Assembly (NCBI GenBank): GCA_027483465.1
Contig: JAIXUQ010000034.1
Location: 1 to 64,000, forward strand
DNA length: 64,000 nt
Reading direction: 5' to 3'
DNA from: Sphingomonadales bacterium
GTDB lineage: Bacteria > Pseudomonadota > Alphaproteobacteria > Sphingomonadales > Sphingomonadaceae
Position numbers and translations under genes: made by a program. The notes beneath the pieces were generated by a model. The model ran no database searches and was not told the origin of the DNA. It worked only from the letters and a program-made list of their open reading frames with translations. This document shows, piece by piece, positions 32,913 through 42,110 of the stretch. Within the stretch, counting starts at the first letter, position 1. Each line of letters starts with the position of its first letter.

Positions 32913-33404
32913 ATGATCCTGCTTCCCGCCGCCATCGCCGTGATCGGCGCGCTGCCAATGGGGCCGGCGCCGTCCCCGCTGCCGGGGCTGGTGGGCTGCT
33001 GGCAGGTGCGCGGCACGGTGGAGGGCAAGACCACCAGCGCCATCGCGCGCGGCAGCCGCCGGCTGGGCGGCCGTTATCTGCTGCTGGAACTGCACGGGCT
33101 TAACCCGAACGACCGCTATGACGCGGCCATCATCATGGCCGAGGCCGGCCCCGGCCAACTGACCGGCTGGTGGATGGACAGTTTCGGCGGCCCCGGCAGC
33201 GCCGCGGGCAAGGGCGGCGTGACCGGCAACGGCTTTGCCATCAGCTATGATTATGGCAATGCGGTTTTCATCAACGATTTCCAGCGTGATGGCCCTGGCT
33301 GGCGCTGGCGGATCGATGCAAGGCCAACCGGCAAGCCGGCCCGGGCCTTTGCCAGCTACAGGCTCAGCCCGGCGCGGTGCAGCGCGGGCGCTGCGGTTTT
33401 CTAG
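32913..33404 (+). CDS. Small exported protein of unknown function
   Basis: A 163-residue protein with a probable signal peptide (MILLPAAIAVIGALPMG). The mature part starts with LVGCWQVRGTVEGKTTS and contains ELHGLNPNDRYDAAIIM, then GGVTGNGFAISYDYG, a pattern like lipocalin-type beta strands of DUF1579-like proteins. No catalytic motif was recognised. It is 46 bases after the ligase and 8 before the xth start, so it may be co-transcribed with them although the functions differ. No better in-frame ATG lies upstream. Confidence 0.72.
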   Translation: MILLPAAIAVIGALPMGPAPSPLPGLVGCWQVRGTVEGKTTSAIARGSRRLGGRYLLLELHGLNPNDRYDAAIIMAEAGPGQLTGWWMDSFGGPGSAAGKGGVTGNGFAISYDYGNAVFINDFQRDGPGWRWRIDARPTGKPARAFASYRLSPARCSAGAAVF

Positions 33405-33412
33405 GGATGCGC

Positions 33413-34180
33413 ATGCTGATCGCCACCTTCAACATCAACGGCACCAACGCCCGCCTGCCGCGCCTGCTGGAATGGCTGGACGAAGCCCGGCCCGACATCG
33501 CCTGCCTGCAGGAAATCAAGACGGTCAGCGAGAATTTCCCGGTCGATGTGCTGCGCGCGGCGGGCTATCACTGCCTGGTGCATGGCCAGAAGGGCTTCAA
33601 CGGCGTCGCCATCCTGTCCCGCGAGCCGGCCAGCGAGGTGCAGCGCGGCCTGCCCGGCGACGAGACGGACGAGCAGGCGCGCTATCTTGAGGCCGACGTG
33701 ATGGGCGTGCGCGTCGCCTCGCTCTATCTGCCCAACGGCAATCCGCAGCCGGGCCCGAAATTTGATTACAAGCTGGCCTGGATGGACCGGCTCCATGCCC
33801 ATGCCGCCACCCTGCTGGCCAGCGGCCGGCCGGTGGTGCTGGCCGGGGATTACAACGTCATCCCCAACGATGATGATATCTGGGATGCCGGCGCCATGCG
33901 GGATGATGCGCTGCGCCAGCCCGAAGCCCGCGCCCGCTATCGCCAGTTGCTGTGGCAGGGCTGGACCGACGCGGTGCGCCAGCTTCACCCGGCCGGCGGG
34001 GTGTGGAGCTTCTGGGATTATCAGGCCGGCGCCTGGCCGCGTGACCATGGCTTCCGCATCGATCATTTGCTCCTGTCGCCGGCCGCGGCCGACCGGCTGG
34101 TGGATGCCGGCGTGATGAAATCGGTGCGCGGCGCGGAAAAGGCCAGCGACCACGCCCCGGCCTGGGTGCGCTTGGCGTAG
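33413..34180 (+). CDS. xth: Exodeoxyribonuclease III
   Basis: A 255-residue AP endonuclease and 3'-exonuclease of the EEP family. Signature residues: FNINGTNAR near residue 5, the metal-binding glutamate in CLQEIK, YLPNGNP, AGDYNVIPNDDD, the DYQAGAWPRDHGFRIDHLL block with the substrate aspartate, and the catalytic histidine in SDHAPAWV. Two ATGs lie six bases apart; 33413 is preferred because MLIATFNING is where the family starts and AGGG lies six bases before it. It works with the upstream ligase in base-excision repair by inference. Confidence 0.95.
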   Translation: MLIATFNINGTNARLPRLLEWLDEARPDIACLQEIKTVSENFPVDVLRAAGYHCLVHGQKGFNGVAILSREPASEVQRGLPGDETDEQARYLEADVMGVRVASLYLPNGNPQPGPKFDYKLAWMDRLHAHAATLLASGRPVVLAGDYNVIPNDDDIWDAGAMRDDALRQPEARARYRQLLWQGWTDAVRQLHPAGGVWSFWDYQAGAWPRDHGFRIDHLLLSPAAADRLVDAGVMKSVRGAEKASDHAPAWVRLA

Positions 34181-34206
34181 TGGGCCTGCCGCCGGCTGGG
34201 GGCGGT

Positions 34207-36183
34207 TCAGCGCGGGGTGGCGGGCTTTTCGGCGGGCGGCTTGTCTGCCGGTTCGTCCAGCGTCTTGTCCAGCCAGTTCTGGTCCAGCCGCGGGGCCTCG
34301 CCATCCGGGGCGGGTTCGCCTTCGCCGGTGGGGGCGGGTTCCAGCTGGATGCCATAGGATTCGGCGTCAGGCTCGGTCAACGCCGCGTCTTGCGGCACGT
34401 CGGTGAGCAGCGGTTCAGGTGGGGTGCCGCCGACGGCGCGGGCCATGAACTGGGCAAAGGCGCGGGCCGGGGCGCGGCCACCGGCCAGGCCGCGCACGGC
34501 GGCATTGTCATCCCGCCCCATCCACACCCCGGTGGTGATGCCGCTGGAAAAACCGATGAACCAGCCATCCTTGTTGCTGCTGGTGGTGCCGGTCTTGCCG
34601 GCCAGCGGGCGGCCGATCTGGGCGGCGCGCCCGGTGCCGGTTTCCACCGCGGCCTGCATCAATTGCGTCATCTGCGCCGCCACCACCGGGGCCACCACTT
34701 GGCGCGGCTCCCCGGCCACCCGGTTGTAGAGCACGCGGCCGCTGCCGGTGGTGATGCGGGTGATGCCATAGGGCGCCTGTTCCTGGCCGCCGTTGGCCAC
34801 GGTGGCATAGGCATTGGTCATTTCAAACAAGGTCGCCACCGATGTGCCCAGCGCCATCGCCGGCAGCCGGTCAATCGGGGTGGTGATGCCAAAGCGGCGG
34901 GCCACGTCGGCCACCACGTCAACGCCCATCTGCTGGGCGATTTCCACCGCCACCGTGTTGATCGACTGGGCAAAGGCATCGCGCACGCTCACCGGGCCGA
35001 TGAAGCTGTTGTTGTTGTTCTTCGGGCTCCAGTTGCCGATGGTGATGGGCCGGTCTTCATAAATGTCGTCGGGCTTCACCCCGGCTTCCAGCGCGGCCAC
35101 ATAGACGAAGAATTTGAATGCCGATCCCGGCTGCCGCCGCGCCACCAGCGCCCGGTTGTAGTTGGAGCTGATGTAATCGGTGCCGCCCACCATCGCCTTC
35201 ACCCCGCCATCGCGGGCCAGCGCCACCAGCGCGCCCTGGGCGCCGGGCGGGGTTTCGGCGCGGATGGCCGCTTCGGCAAAGGCCTGGGCCTGGGCATTCA
35301 GCGTGGTTTCCACCAGCAGCGGCTCGGTCGCCTCATCGGTGCGGGTTTCCAGTTCGGCCAGCACCCAATCGGTGAAATAGCGCACACCGGCCGGGCGGGC
35401 CTGGGGGGCGAATTGCACCACGCGCGGATCGGCGGCGGCGGCCTCTTCGGGCGTGATGCTGCCGGCATCAACCATCACCGCGATCACCGTGGCGGCGCGC
35501 TGCCGCGCCGCTTCGGCATCGGCCGAGGGCGAGAAGCGCGACGGCGCCTTCACCAGCCCGGCGATGATGGCGGCTTCCTCCAGCCGCAGCCGGCGGGCGC
35601 TGTGGCCGAAGAATTTGCGCGCGGCGGCATCGATGCCATAGGCGCCGCCGCCGAAATAGACGCGGTTGAGATACAGCTCCAGGATCGCCTCCTTGCTGTA
35701 TTTGCGCTCCAGCGCCATCGCCAGCACCACCTCGCGCAGCTTGCGGGTATAATCCTTGGCGGCGGTGAGGAAGAGATTGCGCGCCAATTGCTGGGTGATG
35801 GTGGAGCCGCCCTGGGCCTTGTTGCCGCGCACGGCGTTGACCACCACCGATCGCACGATGCCGATGGGATCGATGCCGGGATGATACCAGAAGCGCCGGT
35901 CCTCCACCGCGATCATGGCGTTTTTCATGGTGGCCGGGATTTCCGCGCCGCTCAGCCATTCGCCATAGCTGGGGCCCAGGCTGGCCAGCACGCTGCCATC
36001 ATCGCCGCGGATTTCCACCGATTGCCCGTTGGGGCTGCGCTTCATCGTGTCGAAATCGGGAAGCGACTGATAGGCGACCGCCACCGCCACGGTGAGCGCG
36101 ATGATGCCGGCAAGGCCAAGCACGATGCCAAGCTTGAAGGCGGTGACAAGCCAGCGGGCGGGCCGGCGCGATGCGGAGGACAT
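34207..36183 (-). CDS. mrcA: Penicillin-binding protein 1A (transglycosylase/transpeptidase)
   Basis: A 658-residue class A PBP, anchored by one N-terminal helix (about residues 12-38) and working in the periplasm on peptidoglycan. The GT51 domain has VEDRRFWYHPG (E94), GGSTITQQLARN and the RKLREVVLAMALERKYSKEAILELYLN stretch. The transpeptidase has the SxxK serine S354 (PGSAFKFF), SIN in AQSINTVAVE and KTGTT. An acidic, proline-rich C-terminal tail of about 60 residues follows. At 658 residues it is shorter than Escherichia PBP1a (850) because it lacks the OB insertion. It is convergent with xth. Confidence 0.95.
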   Translation of the reverse strand: MSSASRRPARWLVTAFKLGIVLGLAGIIALTVAVAVAYQSLPDFDTMKRSPNGQSVEIRGDDGSVLASLGPSYGEWLSGAEIPATMKNAMIAVEDRRFWYHPGIDPIGIVRSVVVNAVRGNKAQGGSTITQQLARNLFLTAAKDYTRKLREVVLAMALERKYSKEAILELYLNRVYFGGGAYGIDAAARKFFGHSARRLRLEEAAIIAGLVKAPSRFSPSADAEAARQRAATVIAVMVDAGSITPEEAAAADPRVVQFAPQARPAGVRYFTDWVLAELETRTDEATEPLLVETTLNAQAQAFAEAAIRAETPPGAQGALVALARDGGVKAMVGGTDYISSNYNRALVARRQPGSAFKFFVYVAALEAGVKPDDIYEDRPITIGNWSPKNNNNSFIGPVSVRDAFAQSINTVAVEIAQQMGVDVVADVARRFGITTPIDRLPAMALGTSVATLFEMTNAYATVANGGQEQAPYGITRITTGSGRVLYNRVAGEPRQVVAPVVAAQMTQLMQAAVETGTGRAAQIGRPLAGKTGTTSSNKDGWFIGFSSGITTGVWMGRDDNAAVRGLAGGRAPARAFAQFMARAVGGTPPEPLLTDVPQDAALTEPDAESYGIQLEPAPTGEGEPAPDGEAPRLDQNWLDKTLDEPADKPPAEKPATPR

Positions 36184-36247
36184 GGGCGGCAGGGGTCAAT
36201 CGGTTGGGAGGAGGGGGCAGAAGCGTGTTAGCCGGCAAATACGGCAG

Positions 36248-37009
36248 CTATTGGGCGGCGGGCCCGCAGGCCGGGCAGGCCGGGTCCTTGGGCAGGCTGA
36301 GCGTGCGCACCCGGCCCGACAGTGCCTCGTAAAGGGTGAGGCGCCCGGCCGATGACGGCGCAAAGCCGGACAATTCGCGGATCGCCTCCATCGCCATCAG
36401 ATTGCCGATGATGCCGGTGAGTGCCCCGATCACCCCGGTTTGCGCACAGTTGCGCGCCGCATCATCATCCGGGCTGCCCACCAGGCAGCGATAGCAGGGC
36501 GCATCGGTGCGGTGGCCGGCAAAGACGCCCACCTGGCCATCCCACGGGCCGACCGCGCCCGACACCAGCGGCACCGCCAGCGCCAGCGCCGTATCGGCCA
36601 CCAGCAGCCGGGTGGCGAAACTGTCGCTGCCATCGATCACCAGATCATGCCCGGCCAGCAACGCATCGCCATTGTCGGGCGCCAGCCGCAGCGGGGCTGC
36701 CACCGTCTGGATATCGGGATTGAGCGCGTGCAGCCGGGTGCAGGCGATTTCCGCCTTCATCGCGCCAATGTCGGCGGTGGTGAACAGCGTCTGGCGCTGG
36801 AGATTCGAGAGCGCCACCACATCATCATCGATGATGGTGAGCCGGCCCACCCCGGCAGCGGCGAGCGTGAGGAGGCAGGGGCTGCCCAGCCCACCGGCGC
36901 CCACCACGGCCACCCGTGCCGCCTTCAGCGCCGCCTGGCCGCGCCCGCCGAATTGCGGCAGCACCAGGTGCCGGGCATAACGCTCAAGCTCGACATCGCT
37001 GAACTCCAT
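36248..37009 (-). CDS. moeB: ThiF/MoeB-family adenylyltransferase
   Basis: A 253-residue E1-like enzyme that adenylates the C terminus of a sulfur-carrier protein (MoaD or ThiS). The ATP-binding GAGGLG is at 37-42, NLQRQTLF and DGSDSFATR follow, and the zinc site is formed by CYRC and CPAC near the C terminus. There is no rhodanese domain, so it is the short MoeB form. The start is ATG 37007-37009, which overlaps the dut stop by one base (TGATG); a TTG one codon earlier is unlikely. It is last in the coaBC-dut-moeB run. Confidence 0.92.
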   Translation of the reverse strand: MEFSDVELERYARHLVLPQFGGRGQAALKAARVAVVGAGGLGSPCLLTLAAAGVGRLTIIDDDVVALSNLQRQTLFTTADIGAMKAEIACTRLHALNPDIQTVAAPLRLAPDNGDALLAGHDLVIDGSDSFATRLLVADTALALAVPLVSGAVGPWDGQVGVFAGHRTDAPCYRCLVGSPDDDAARNCAQTGVIGALTGIIGNLMAMEAIRELSGFAPSSAGRLTLYEALSGRVRTLSLPKDPACPACGPAAQ

Positions 37010-37455
37010 CAAGCGACCCCGGTGGAGCCAAAGCCGCCGGCACCGCGCGCCGTGTCGTCCAGTGTTTCGACCACGGCAAAGCCGGCGCGGGTGACGGCGG
37101 CCGGCACCAGCTGGCAGATGCGCATGCCGCGTTCCACCACGAACGGCTCGGCGCCCAGGTTGATCAGCAGCGCCTTCACCTCGCCGCGATAATCGCTGTC
37201 GATGGTGCCGGGGCTGTTGGGGACGGTGATGCCATGTTTCAGGGCGAGGCCCGACCGTGGCCGCACCTGCACCTCAAAGCCCGGCGGGATCGCCATGCAC
37301 AGGCCCAGCGGCACCGGATAGCGCTCGCCGGGCGCGATGGTGACGGGTTCGGTCACAGCCGCCACGGCGTCCATGCCGGCCGCCCCCGGTGTGGCATAGG
37401 CCGGCAGCGGCAGGCCTTCGCCGTGCGGCAGGATGGTGATGGGGATGCTGATCAT
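37009..37455 (-). CDS. dut: dUTP pyrophosphatase
   Basis: A 148-residue trimeric dUTPase that makes dUMP for thymidylate synthesis and keeps uracil out of DNA. The five motifs are visible: AGMDAVAAV (1), [12 protein letters not shown] (2), [12 protein letters not shown] (3), [10 protein letters not shown] (4) and [10 protein letters not shown] (5). The start ATG 37453-37455 overlaps the coaBC stop as ATGA. Length and motifs are entirely normal. Confidence 0.97.
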   Translation of the reverse strand: MISIPITILPHGEGLPLPAYATPGAAGMDAVAAVTEPVTIAPGERYPVPLGLCMAIPPGFEVQVRPRSGLALKHGITVPNSPGTIDSDYRGEVKALLINLGAEPFVVERGMRICQLVPAAVTRAGFAVVETLDDTARGAGGFGSTGVA

Positions 37456-38639
37456 GGCGCTGCGCCGAAATGGCTGGCGATGCGCGCCACCAGCCGTGTG
37501 GCGACCGCCTGCTTGGGGCAGGGGCCCCAATCCTCGGCACCGGCAGCCGTCACCAGCTGCACATGGGTGTGGTCGCTGCCGAACACGCCTTCTGACACAT
37601 CATTGGCAACGATCCAGTCGGCCCCCTTCCTCACCCGCTTGGCGGCGGCATGGGCCAGCAGATCGCCGGTTTCGGCGGCAAAGCCAACCACCAGCGCCGG
37701 GCGGCGCGCGTCATGGCCGATGCCGGCCAGGATGTCGGGGTTCTCGCGCAGCACCAGTGCGGGCGGCCCGCTGCCATCCTTCTTCAGCTTGGCCGGCGCG
37801 GTTTCCGCCCGCCAATCGGCCACGGCGGCCACCATCACGGCGATATCGGCCGGCAGTGCGGCCTGGCAGGCGGCCTGCATCTGGTGGGCGGTCATCACGT
37901 CCACGCGGCGCACGCCGGCCGGGGTGGGCAGTTGCACCGGCCCGGCCACCAGCGTCACCCGCGCGCCGGCCGCGGCCAGCGCGCCGGCAATGGCAAAGCC
38001 CTGCTTGCCCGATGAATGGTTGCCGATGAAGCGCACCGGATCAATGGGTTCGTGCGTCGGCCCGGCCGTGACCAGCGCATGCAGGCCGGCCAGCGGCCCT
38101 GGGCCAAACTGTGCCGCGATGGCGGCCATGATGGCGGGGATGTCCGGCAGCCGGCCGGGGCCGAACTCGCCGCAGGCCATCTCGCCGTCGTCAGGTTCCA
38201 GCACGGTCACGCCATCGCCGCGCAAGCGTTCGATGTTGCGCTGCGTGGCCGGGTGCAGCCACATGCGCACATTCATCGCCGGCACCATCAACACCGGCGT
38301 GTCGGTGGCGAGCAGCAGCGTGGCGGCCAGATCATCGGCCCGCCCGGCGGCCGCCCGCGCCATCAGATCGGCGGTGGCCGGGCACACGACAATCAGATCG
38401 GCCGCGCGCGAAAGCTGGATATGGCCCATCAGGGCCTCGTCCTCCAGATCCCACAGGCTGGTGCGCACCGTCTCGCCCGCCAGCGCCGAAAGGGCCAGCG
38501 GCGTGACGAAGCGGGCGCCATTCTCGCTGAGCACCGGCAGCACCCGGGCCCCGGCCCGGCGCAGTTCGCGCACCAGTTCCAGCGCCTTGAACGCGGCAAT
38601 GCCGCCGGCCACGATCAGAAGGATGGTCTTGCCCTGCAT
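37452..38639 (-). CDS. coaBC: Bifunctional phosphopantothenoylcysteine decarboxylase / synthetase
   Basis: Two steps of coenzyme A synthesis in one protein of 395 residues. The N-terminal flavoprotein CoaC half has [17 protein letters not shown], an active histidine in [18 protein letters not shown] and the PAMNVRMW motif. The CoaB half begins near [17 protein letters not shown] and includes [14 protein letters not shown]. The start ATG 38637-38639 ([13 protein letters not shown]) is preferred over an ATG four codons upstream. It is first in an operon with dut and moeB, a common alphaproteobacterial arrangement. Confidence 0.96.
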   Translation of the reverse strand: MQGKTILLIVAGGIAAFKALELVRELRRAGARVLPVLSENGARFVTPLALSALAGETVRTSLWDLEDEALMGHIQLSRAADLIVVCPATADLMARAAAGRADDLAATLLLATDTPVLMVPAMNVRMWLHPATQRNIERLRGDGVTVLEPDDGEMACGEFGPGRLPDIPAIMAAIAAQFGPGPLAGLHALVTAGPTHEPIDPVRFIGNHSSGKQGFAIAGALAAAGARVTLVAGPVQLPTPAGVRRVDVMTAHQMQAACQAALPADIAVMVAAVADWRAETAPAKLKKDGSGPPALVLRENPDILAGIGHDARRPALVVGFAAETGDLLAHAAAKRVRKGADWIVANDVSEGVFGSDHTHVQLVTAAGAEDWGPCPKQAVATRLVARIASHFGAAP

Positions 38640-38672
38640 GCCGGCCGGCATAGCGCAGCCGCCCGGCCCAGA

Positions 38673-38704
38673 CCAGTCACAGGCGCTTCCAGTCACAGGC
38701 GCTT
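38673..38704. repeat. 16-base tandem duplication covering a gene end
   Basis: CCAGTCACAGGCGCTT occurs twice in direct succession (38673-38688 and 38689-38704). The second copy contains the last codons and the TGA stop of the downstream-reading GNAT gene (minus strand KRL-stop), so the duplication repeats the gene's 3' end, including a second stop. It looks like a replication-slippage event. Confidence 0.9.
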
Positions 38705-39202
38705 GGTGTAAAACATGGTGGGCGCCATCATGCCATCGGGCATCAGCGCATAGGCCGGAATTTCGCCCACCCTGTCCCAGCCGCCCCGCTCATAAAGGCG
38801 GGCGGCGGCGGACCCGCTGATCGTGTCGAGCACCAGCGTGGTGCGGCCGTGCCGGCGGGCGAGGGCCTCCACGGCTGCCAGCAGCGCCGCGCCCACGCCC
38901 TGCCGCTGTGCGCGGGGGGCCACCATCATCTTGGCCACATCGGCGCGATGCGGCTGGTTGGGCATGGCGGCGGGCACCAACGTCACGGTGCCGGCCACGT
39001 CGCCGCCCTGTTCGGCCACGAGGATCATGATTTCGCCGGCCCACGCCGCCGCAAAGCGCCCCTGCCACCAGGCTTCGGCTTCGGGCTGGCTGTATCCGGC
39101 CATGAAACCGATGGAGGCGCCGCCGGCCACGCAGGCCACCATCATCGCGGCCAGCGGCGGGATCAGATGGGCATCGGCGGCGGGATCGATCAGGCGAATC
39201 AT
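38693..39202 (-). CDS. GNAT-family N-acetyltransferase
   Basis: A 169-residue acetyl-CoA-dependent acyltransferase. The acetyl-CoA loop is RAQRQGVGAALLAAVE, after the beta-strand VAKMMVAP, and the C-terminal RLYERGGW is the usual final strand-helix. The substrate is unknown. It is divergent (68 bases) from the MFS carrier. The start ATG 39200-39202 gives a normal GNAT N terminus (MIRLIDPAADAH). The gene's 3' end is repeated in the 16-base duplication at 38673-38704. Confidence 0.9.
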   Translation of the reverse strand: MIRLIDPAADAHLIPPLAAMMVACVAGGASIGFMAGYSQPEAEAWWQGRFAAAWAGEIMILVAEQGGDVAGTVTLVPAAMPNQPHRADVAKMMVAPRAQRQGVGAALLAAVEALARRHGRTTLVLDTISGSAAARLYERGGWDRVGEIPAYALMPDGMMAPTMFYTKRL

Positions 39203-39270
39203 GCCGCGATCATGGCCCGCCAGTTGACGGCGCGCACCCCCAAAGCCAGTGTGGCGGCGGGGAGAACCAC

Positions 39271-40491
39271 ATGCTGTCTGCACCGCTGCGCTGGGCGATC
39301 ATCCTGATCGGCGCCGCCATCGCGCTGAATTATATCGATCGCGGCGCGGTCTCGGTCGCGGCGCCGCTGATCAAGGACGAATTCGGCCTCTCCAACGAAC
39401 GTTATGGCGTAATCGTCTCCAGCTTTTACTGGACCTATGTGCCGGCGCTGGCACTGGCCGGCTGGCTGGCTGACCGGATGAGCGTGCGCTTGCTGATGGC
39501 CGCCGGCGTGGCGATCTGGGCGCTGGCCACGATCGGCATGGGCTTCATCGGCGGCGTGGCCGGCGGGGTCACGCTGCTGATCATCCTGCGCCTGTTCATG
39601 GGGCTGGGCGAAGGCGTGGCCTTTCCCTGCGGTTCCAAGCTGATCGCGCGGGTTCCGGAAGGCGCGCGCGGGCTGGCCAACATCTCGCTGTCGGGCGGGC
39701 TGGCGCTCGGCCCGCTGATCGGCACGCTGGGCGGCGGCTGGATCATGAACATCTGGGGCTGGGAAGCGATGTTCATCACCTTTGGCCTGATCACGCTGCT
39801 GTGGCTGCTGCCCTGGTGGCTGGCGCGCCGCGGCATCGAGGAAGGCGAGGGGAAGCATGACGCCGCCCCCCAGGCCTCCGCACCGATGGCCGCCGTGCTG
39901 CGCCAGCGTGCGTTCTGGGCGATCACCCTGCTGCACCTGGCCGGCACCTTCCCGCTCTATTTCATTGTGGGCTGGCTGCCGCTGTGGCTGGTGAAGGCGC
40001 GCGGCTTTTCGATCATCGACATGAGCCTGCTCACCTCGGTCTTCTATGTCGCGCAGATCCTGGGCGGCACGCTGGGCGCCTGGGCGATCGACCGCGCCAT
40101 CCGGGCCGGCGGCGATGGCTCGGCCTGGCGGCGCGGCATGTTGTTTGGCGCGGTGGCCACGTGCGTTGCCGGCCTGCTGCTGCTGCCCGATATCCAGGGC
40201 TGGCTGCCGCTGATCGGCCTGATTGCCATCACCGGCTTTGGCTATGGCCCGCTGCCCAATCTGCTGTTCGTGATGGGCCAGACGATGGCCGGCCCGGCCA
40301 CCGCCGGCCGCTGGGTGGGGGTGCAGACCAGCCTGGGCAATTTTTCCGGCATCATCGGCCCGGTGATGACCGGCATGATCGTCGATGCCGCCGGCTATCG
40401 CCCGGCCTTCATCGTGACGGCAGCGATCGTCGCCACCGGCACGCTGGTCTTTGGCCTGGTGGTGCGCCGGGTTGATCCGGTGCGCTGGTAG
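39271..40491 (+). CDS. MFS transporter, anion:cation symporter-like
   Basis: A 406-residue inner-membrane carrier with about 12 helices. The N terminus (LNYIDRGAVSVAAPLIKDEFGLS) and the SFYWTYVPALALAGWLADR loop with the WLADRMSVR motif are those of the ACS family, which takes up organic anions such as sugar acids, phthalate or hexuronates. The central loop is short (EEGEGKHDAAPQAS). The substrate cannot be named. It ends three bases from the convergent purC stop. Confidence 0.9.
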   Translation: MLSAPLRWAIILIGAAIALNYIDRGAVSVAAPLIKDEFGLSNERYGVIVSSFYWTYVPALALAGWLADRMSVRLLMAAGVAIWALATIGMGFIGGVAGGVTLLIILRLFMGLGEGVAFPCGSKLIARVPEGARGLANISLSGGLALGPLIGTLGGGWIMNIWGWEAMFITFGLITLLWLLPWWLARRGIEEGEGKHDAAPQASAPMAAVLRQRAFWAITLLHLAGTFPLYFIVGWLPLWLVKARGFSIIDMSLLTSVFYVAQILGGTLGAWAIDRAIRAGGDGSAWRRGMLFGAVATCVAGLLLLPDIQGWLPLIGLIAITGFGYGPLPNLLFVMGQTMAGPATAGRWVGVQTSLGNFSGIIGPVMTGMIVDAAGYRPAFIVTAAIVATGTLVFGLVVRRVDPVRW

Positions 40492-40494
40492 GCC

Positions 40495-41301
40495 TCACTC
40501 GCCGGAGGGCTTGTCCTTACCCAAGGTCTGGACCCTGGCCTTGCGGTGCTCCTCCAGATCGAGCACGGCCGATTCATCCTCGGTCAACAGGCCCAGCCGG
40601 CGCGCCACCTCCTGATAGGCTTCGGCCTCGCCGCCCAGATCGCGGCGGAACCGGTCCTTGTCCATCTTGTCGCCGGTCTTCATGTCCCACAGGCGGCAGC
40701 CGTCGGGGCTGATCTCGTCGGCCAGGATCACGCGGGCATAATCGCCGTCAAACAGCCGGCCGAACTCCAGCTTGAAATCCACCAGCCGGATGCCCACGCC
40801 GGCAAACATGCCGGCCATGAAATCATTCACGCGGATCGCCATGTCGGCAATGTCGTGCATCTCGTCCTGGCTGGCCCAGCCAAAGGCGGCGATATGTTCG
40901 TCGGTCACCAGCGGATCGCCCAGCGAATCATCCTTGTAATAATATTCGATGATGGTGCGCGGCAGCATCGTGCCTTCCTCGATGCCGAAACGCTTGGCGA
41001 TGCTGCCGGCGGCCACGTTGCGCACCACCACCTCGATCGGGATGATCTCCACCTGGCGCACCAGCTGCTCGCGCATGTTCAGGCGGCGGATGAAGTGGGT
41101 GGGAATGCCGATGGTGGAGAGCAGGGTGAAGACATGTTCGGAAATGCGGTTGTTGAGCACGCCTTTGCCGCTGATCGTGCCCTTTTTCTGGGCGTTGAAG
41201 GCGGTGGCATCATCCTTGAAATACTGGATGAGGGTGCCGGGCTCCGGACCTTCATAGAGGATCTTGGCCTTGCCTTCATAAATCTGGCGGCGGCGGGTCA
41301 T
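40495..41301 (-). CDS. purC: Phosphoribosylaminoimidazole-succinocarboxamide synthase
   Basis: Purine synthesis enzyme (SAICAR synthetase) of 268 residues. It has [12 protein letters not shown] at the start, [22 protein letters not shown] and VDFKLEFG with the usual [14 protein letters not shown] block. The start ATG 41299-41301 gives the family N terminus [14 protein letters not shown] highly charged C-terminal tail of about 30 residues ([19 protein letters not shown]) extends past the core. It is divergent from the zeta-subunit gene across 236 bases. Confidence 0.96.
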   Translation of the reverse strand: MTRRRQIYEGKAKILYEGPEPGTLIQYFKDDATAFNAQKKGTISGKGVLNNRISEHVFTLLSTIGIPTHFIRRLNMREQLVRQVEIIPIEVVVRNVAAGSIAKRFGIEEGTMLPRTIIEYYYKDDSLGDPLVTDEHIAAFGWASQDEMHDIADMAIRVNDFMAGMFAGVGIRLVDFKLEFGRLFDGDYARVILADEISPDGCRLWDMKTGDKMDKDRFRRDLGGEAEAYQEVARRLGLLTEDESAVLDLEEHRKARVQTLGKDKPSGE

Positions 41302-41537
41302 GGCAAGTCTCCGAACGCGGAAATGCAAATGGGCCAGCAGGCTAGCATGCCCCCGGCGCGTGGGGGAGAGGCCATAGCGGCAAAGCCGGGCAGAGACAAT
41401 GTTTGAAGCCGTGCCCCCAACGTTGCGCCCCGGCGCCCCAGCGGTCGGTCCCCGTACCTGGCTTCAGCGGTCTGCCATTGAACCTGCGGCGCGGCTTCTC
41501 TATCTGATGCGGCGAACGCCATGCAGGAAACCCATCC
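41302..41537. promoter_or_regulatory. Divergent purC / zeta-subunit upstream region
   Basis: 236 bases without a credible frame. It must hold promoters for purC (leftward) and the zeta-bolA-grxD run (rightward). No purine riboswitch, PurR-like palindrome or other recognised site was seen. Confidence 0.35.
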
Positions 41538-41855
41538 ATGAGCAGCTTTGACGACCGCGAGAAGGCCTTTGAAACCAAGTTTGCCCATGATGAGGAGGTG
41601 AAGTTCCGCATCCTGGCCCGGCGCGGCAAGCTGATCGGGCTGTGGGCGGCGGAAAAGCTCGGCAAATCGGGCGAGGTGGCCGATGATTATGCCAAGTCGG
41701 TGCTGCTTTCTGATCTGGAAGTGCCCGGCGATGCCGACATCATTGCCAAGCTGCTGGGCGATCTGAAGCCGCTGGGCGTCGCCGAGAACGACATCAAGGC
41801 GATGCTGGCCGAAAAACTGGCCCAGGCCGAAGCCCAAGTGATGGGGGAAGCCTGA
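41538..41855 (+). CDS. F1F0-ATPase inhibitor zeta subunit (DUF1476)
   Basis: A 105-residue alphaproteobacterial protein of the DUF1476 family, whose Paracoccus member binds F1-ATPase and blocks its hydrolytic rotation. The inhibitory N terminus FDDREKAFETKFAHDEEVKF and the four-helix core (KLIGLWAAEKLG, DYAKSVLLSDLE, IIAKLLGDL, AEKLAQAEAQ) are complete. It overlaps bolA by one base (TGATG). The ATP synthase operon itself is elsewhere. Whether this sphingomonad protein inhibits strongly is not known from sequence. Confidence 0.93.
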   Translation: MSSFDDREKAFETKFAHDEEVKFRILARRGKLIGLWAAEKLGKSGEVADDYAKSVLLSDLEVPGDADIIAKLLGDLKPLGVAENDIKAMLAEKLAQAEAQVMGEA

Positions 41856-42085
41856 TGCCGATGGCGGCGAGCGATATCGAATCGGCCATCGTGGCCGCCC
41901 TGCCGGGCGCGCAGGTGGAAATCACCGATCTGGCCGGCGATGGCGATCATTATGCCGCCGTGGTCACTGCGCCGCAGTTTGCCGGCCTTTCGCGGGTTGC
42001 GCAGCAGCGGCTCGTGTATAATGCTCTGGGCGGGCGCATGGGGGGCGTCCTCCATGCCTTGAAGCTCACCACGATTCCGGCCTGA
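41855..42085 (+). CDS. bolA: BolA-family protein
   Basis: A 76-residue BolA/IbaG-type protein that binds a [2Fe-2S] cluster together with a monothiol glutaredoxin. The core [32 protein letters not shown] includes the BolA helix-turn strand. It starts at ATG 41855 directly on the zeta stop (an ATG two codons later is possible) and is 25 bases before grxD, its expected partner. The pair is conserved across proteobacteria. Confidence 0.94.
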   Translation: MPMAASDIESAIVAALPGAQVEITDLAGDGDHYAAVVTAPQFAGLSRVAQQRLVYNALGGRMGGVLHALKLTTIPA

Positions 42086-42110
42086 ACCGGCCAACGGAAG
42101 GACCCCCGCG

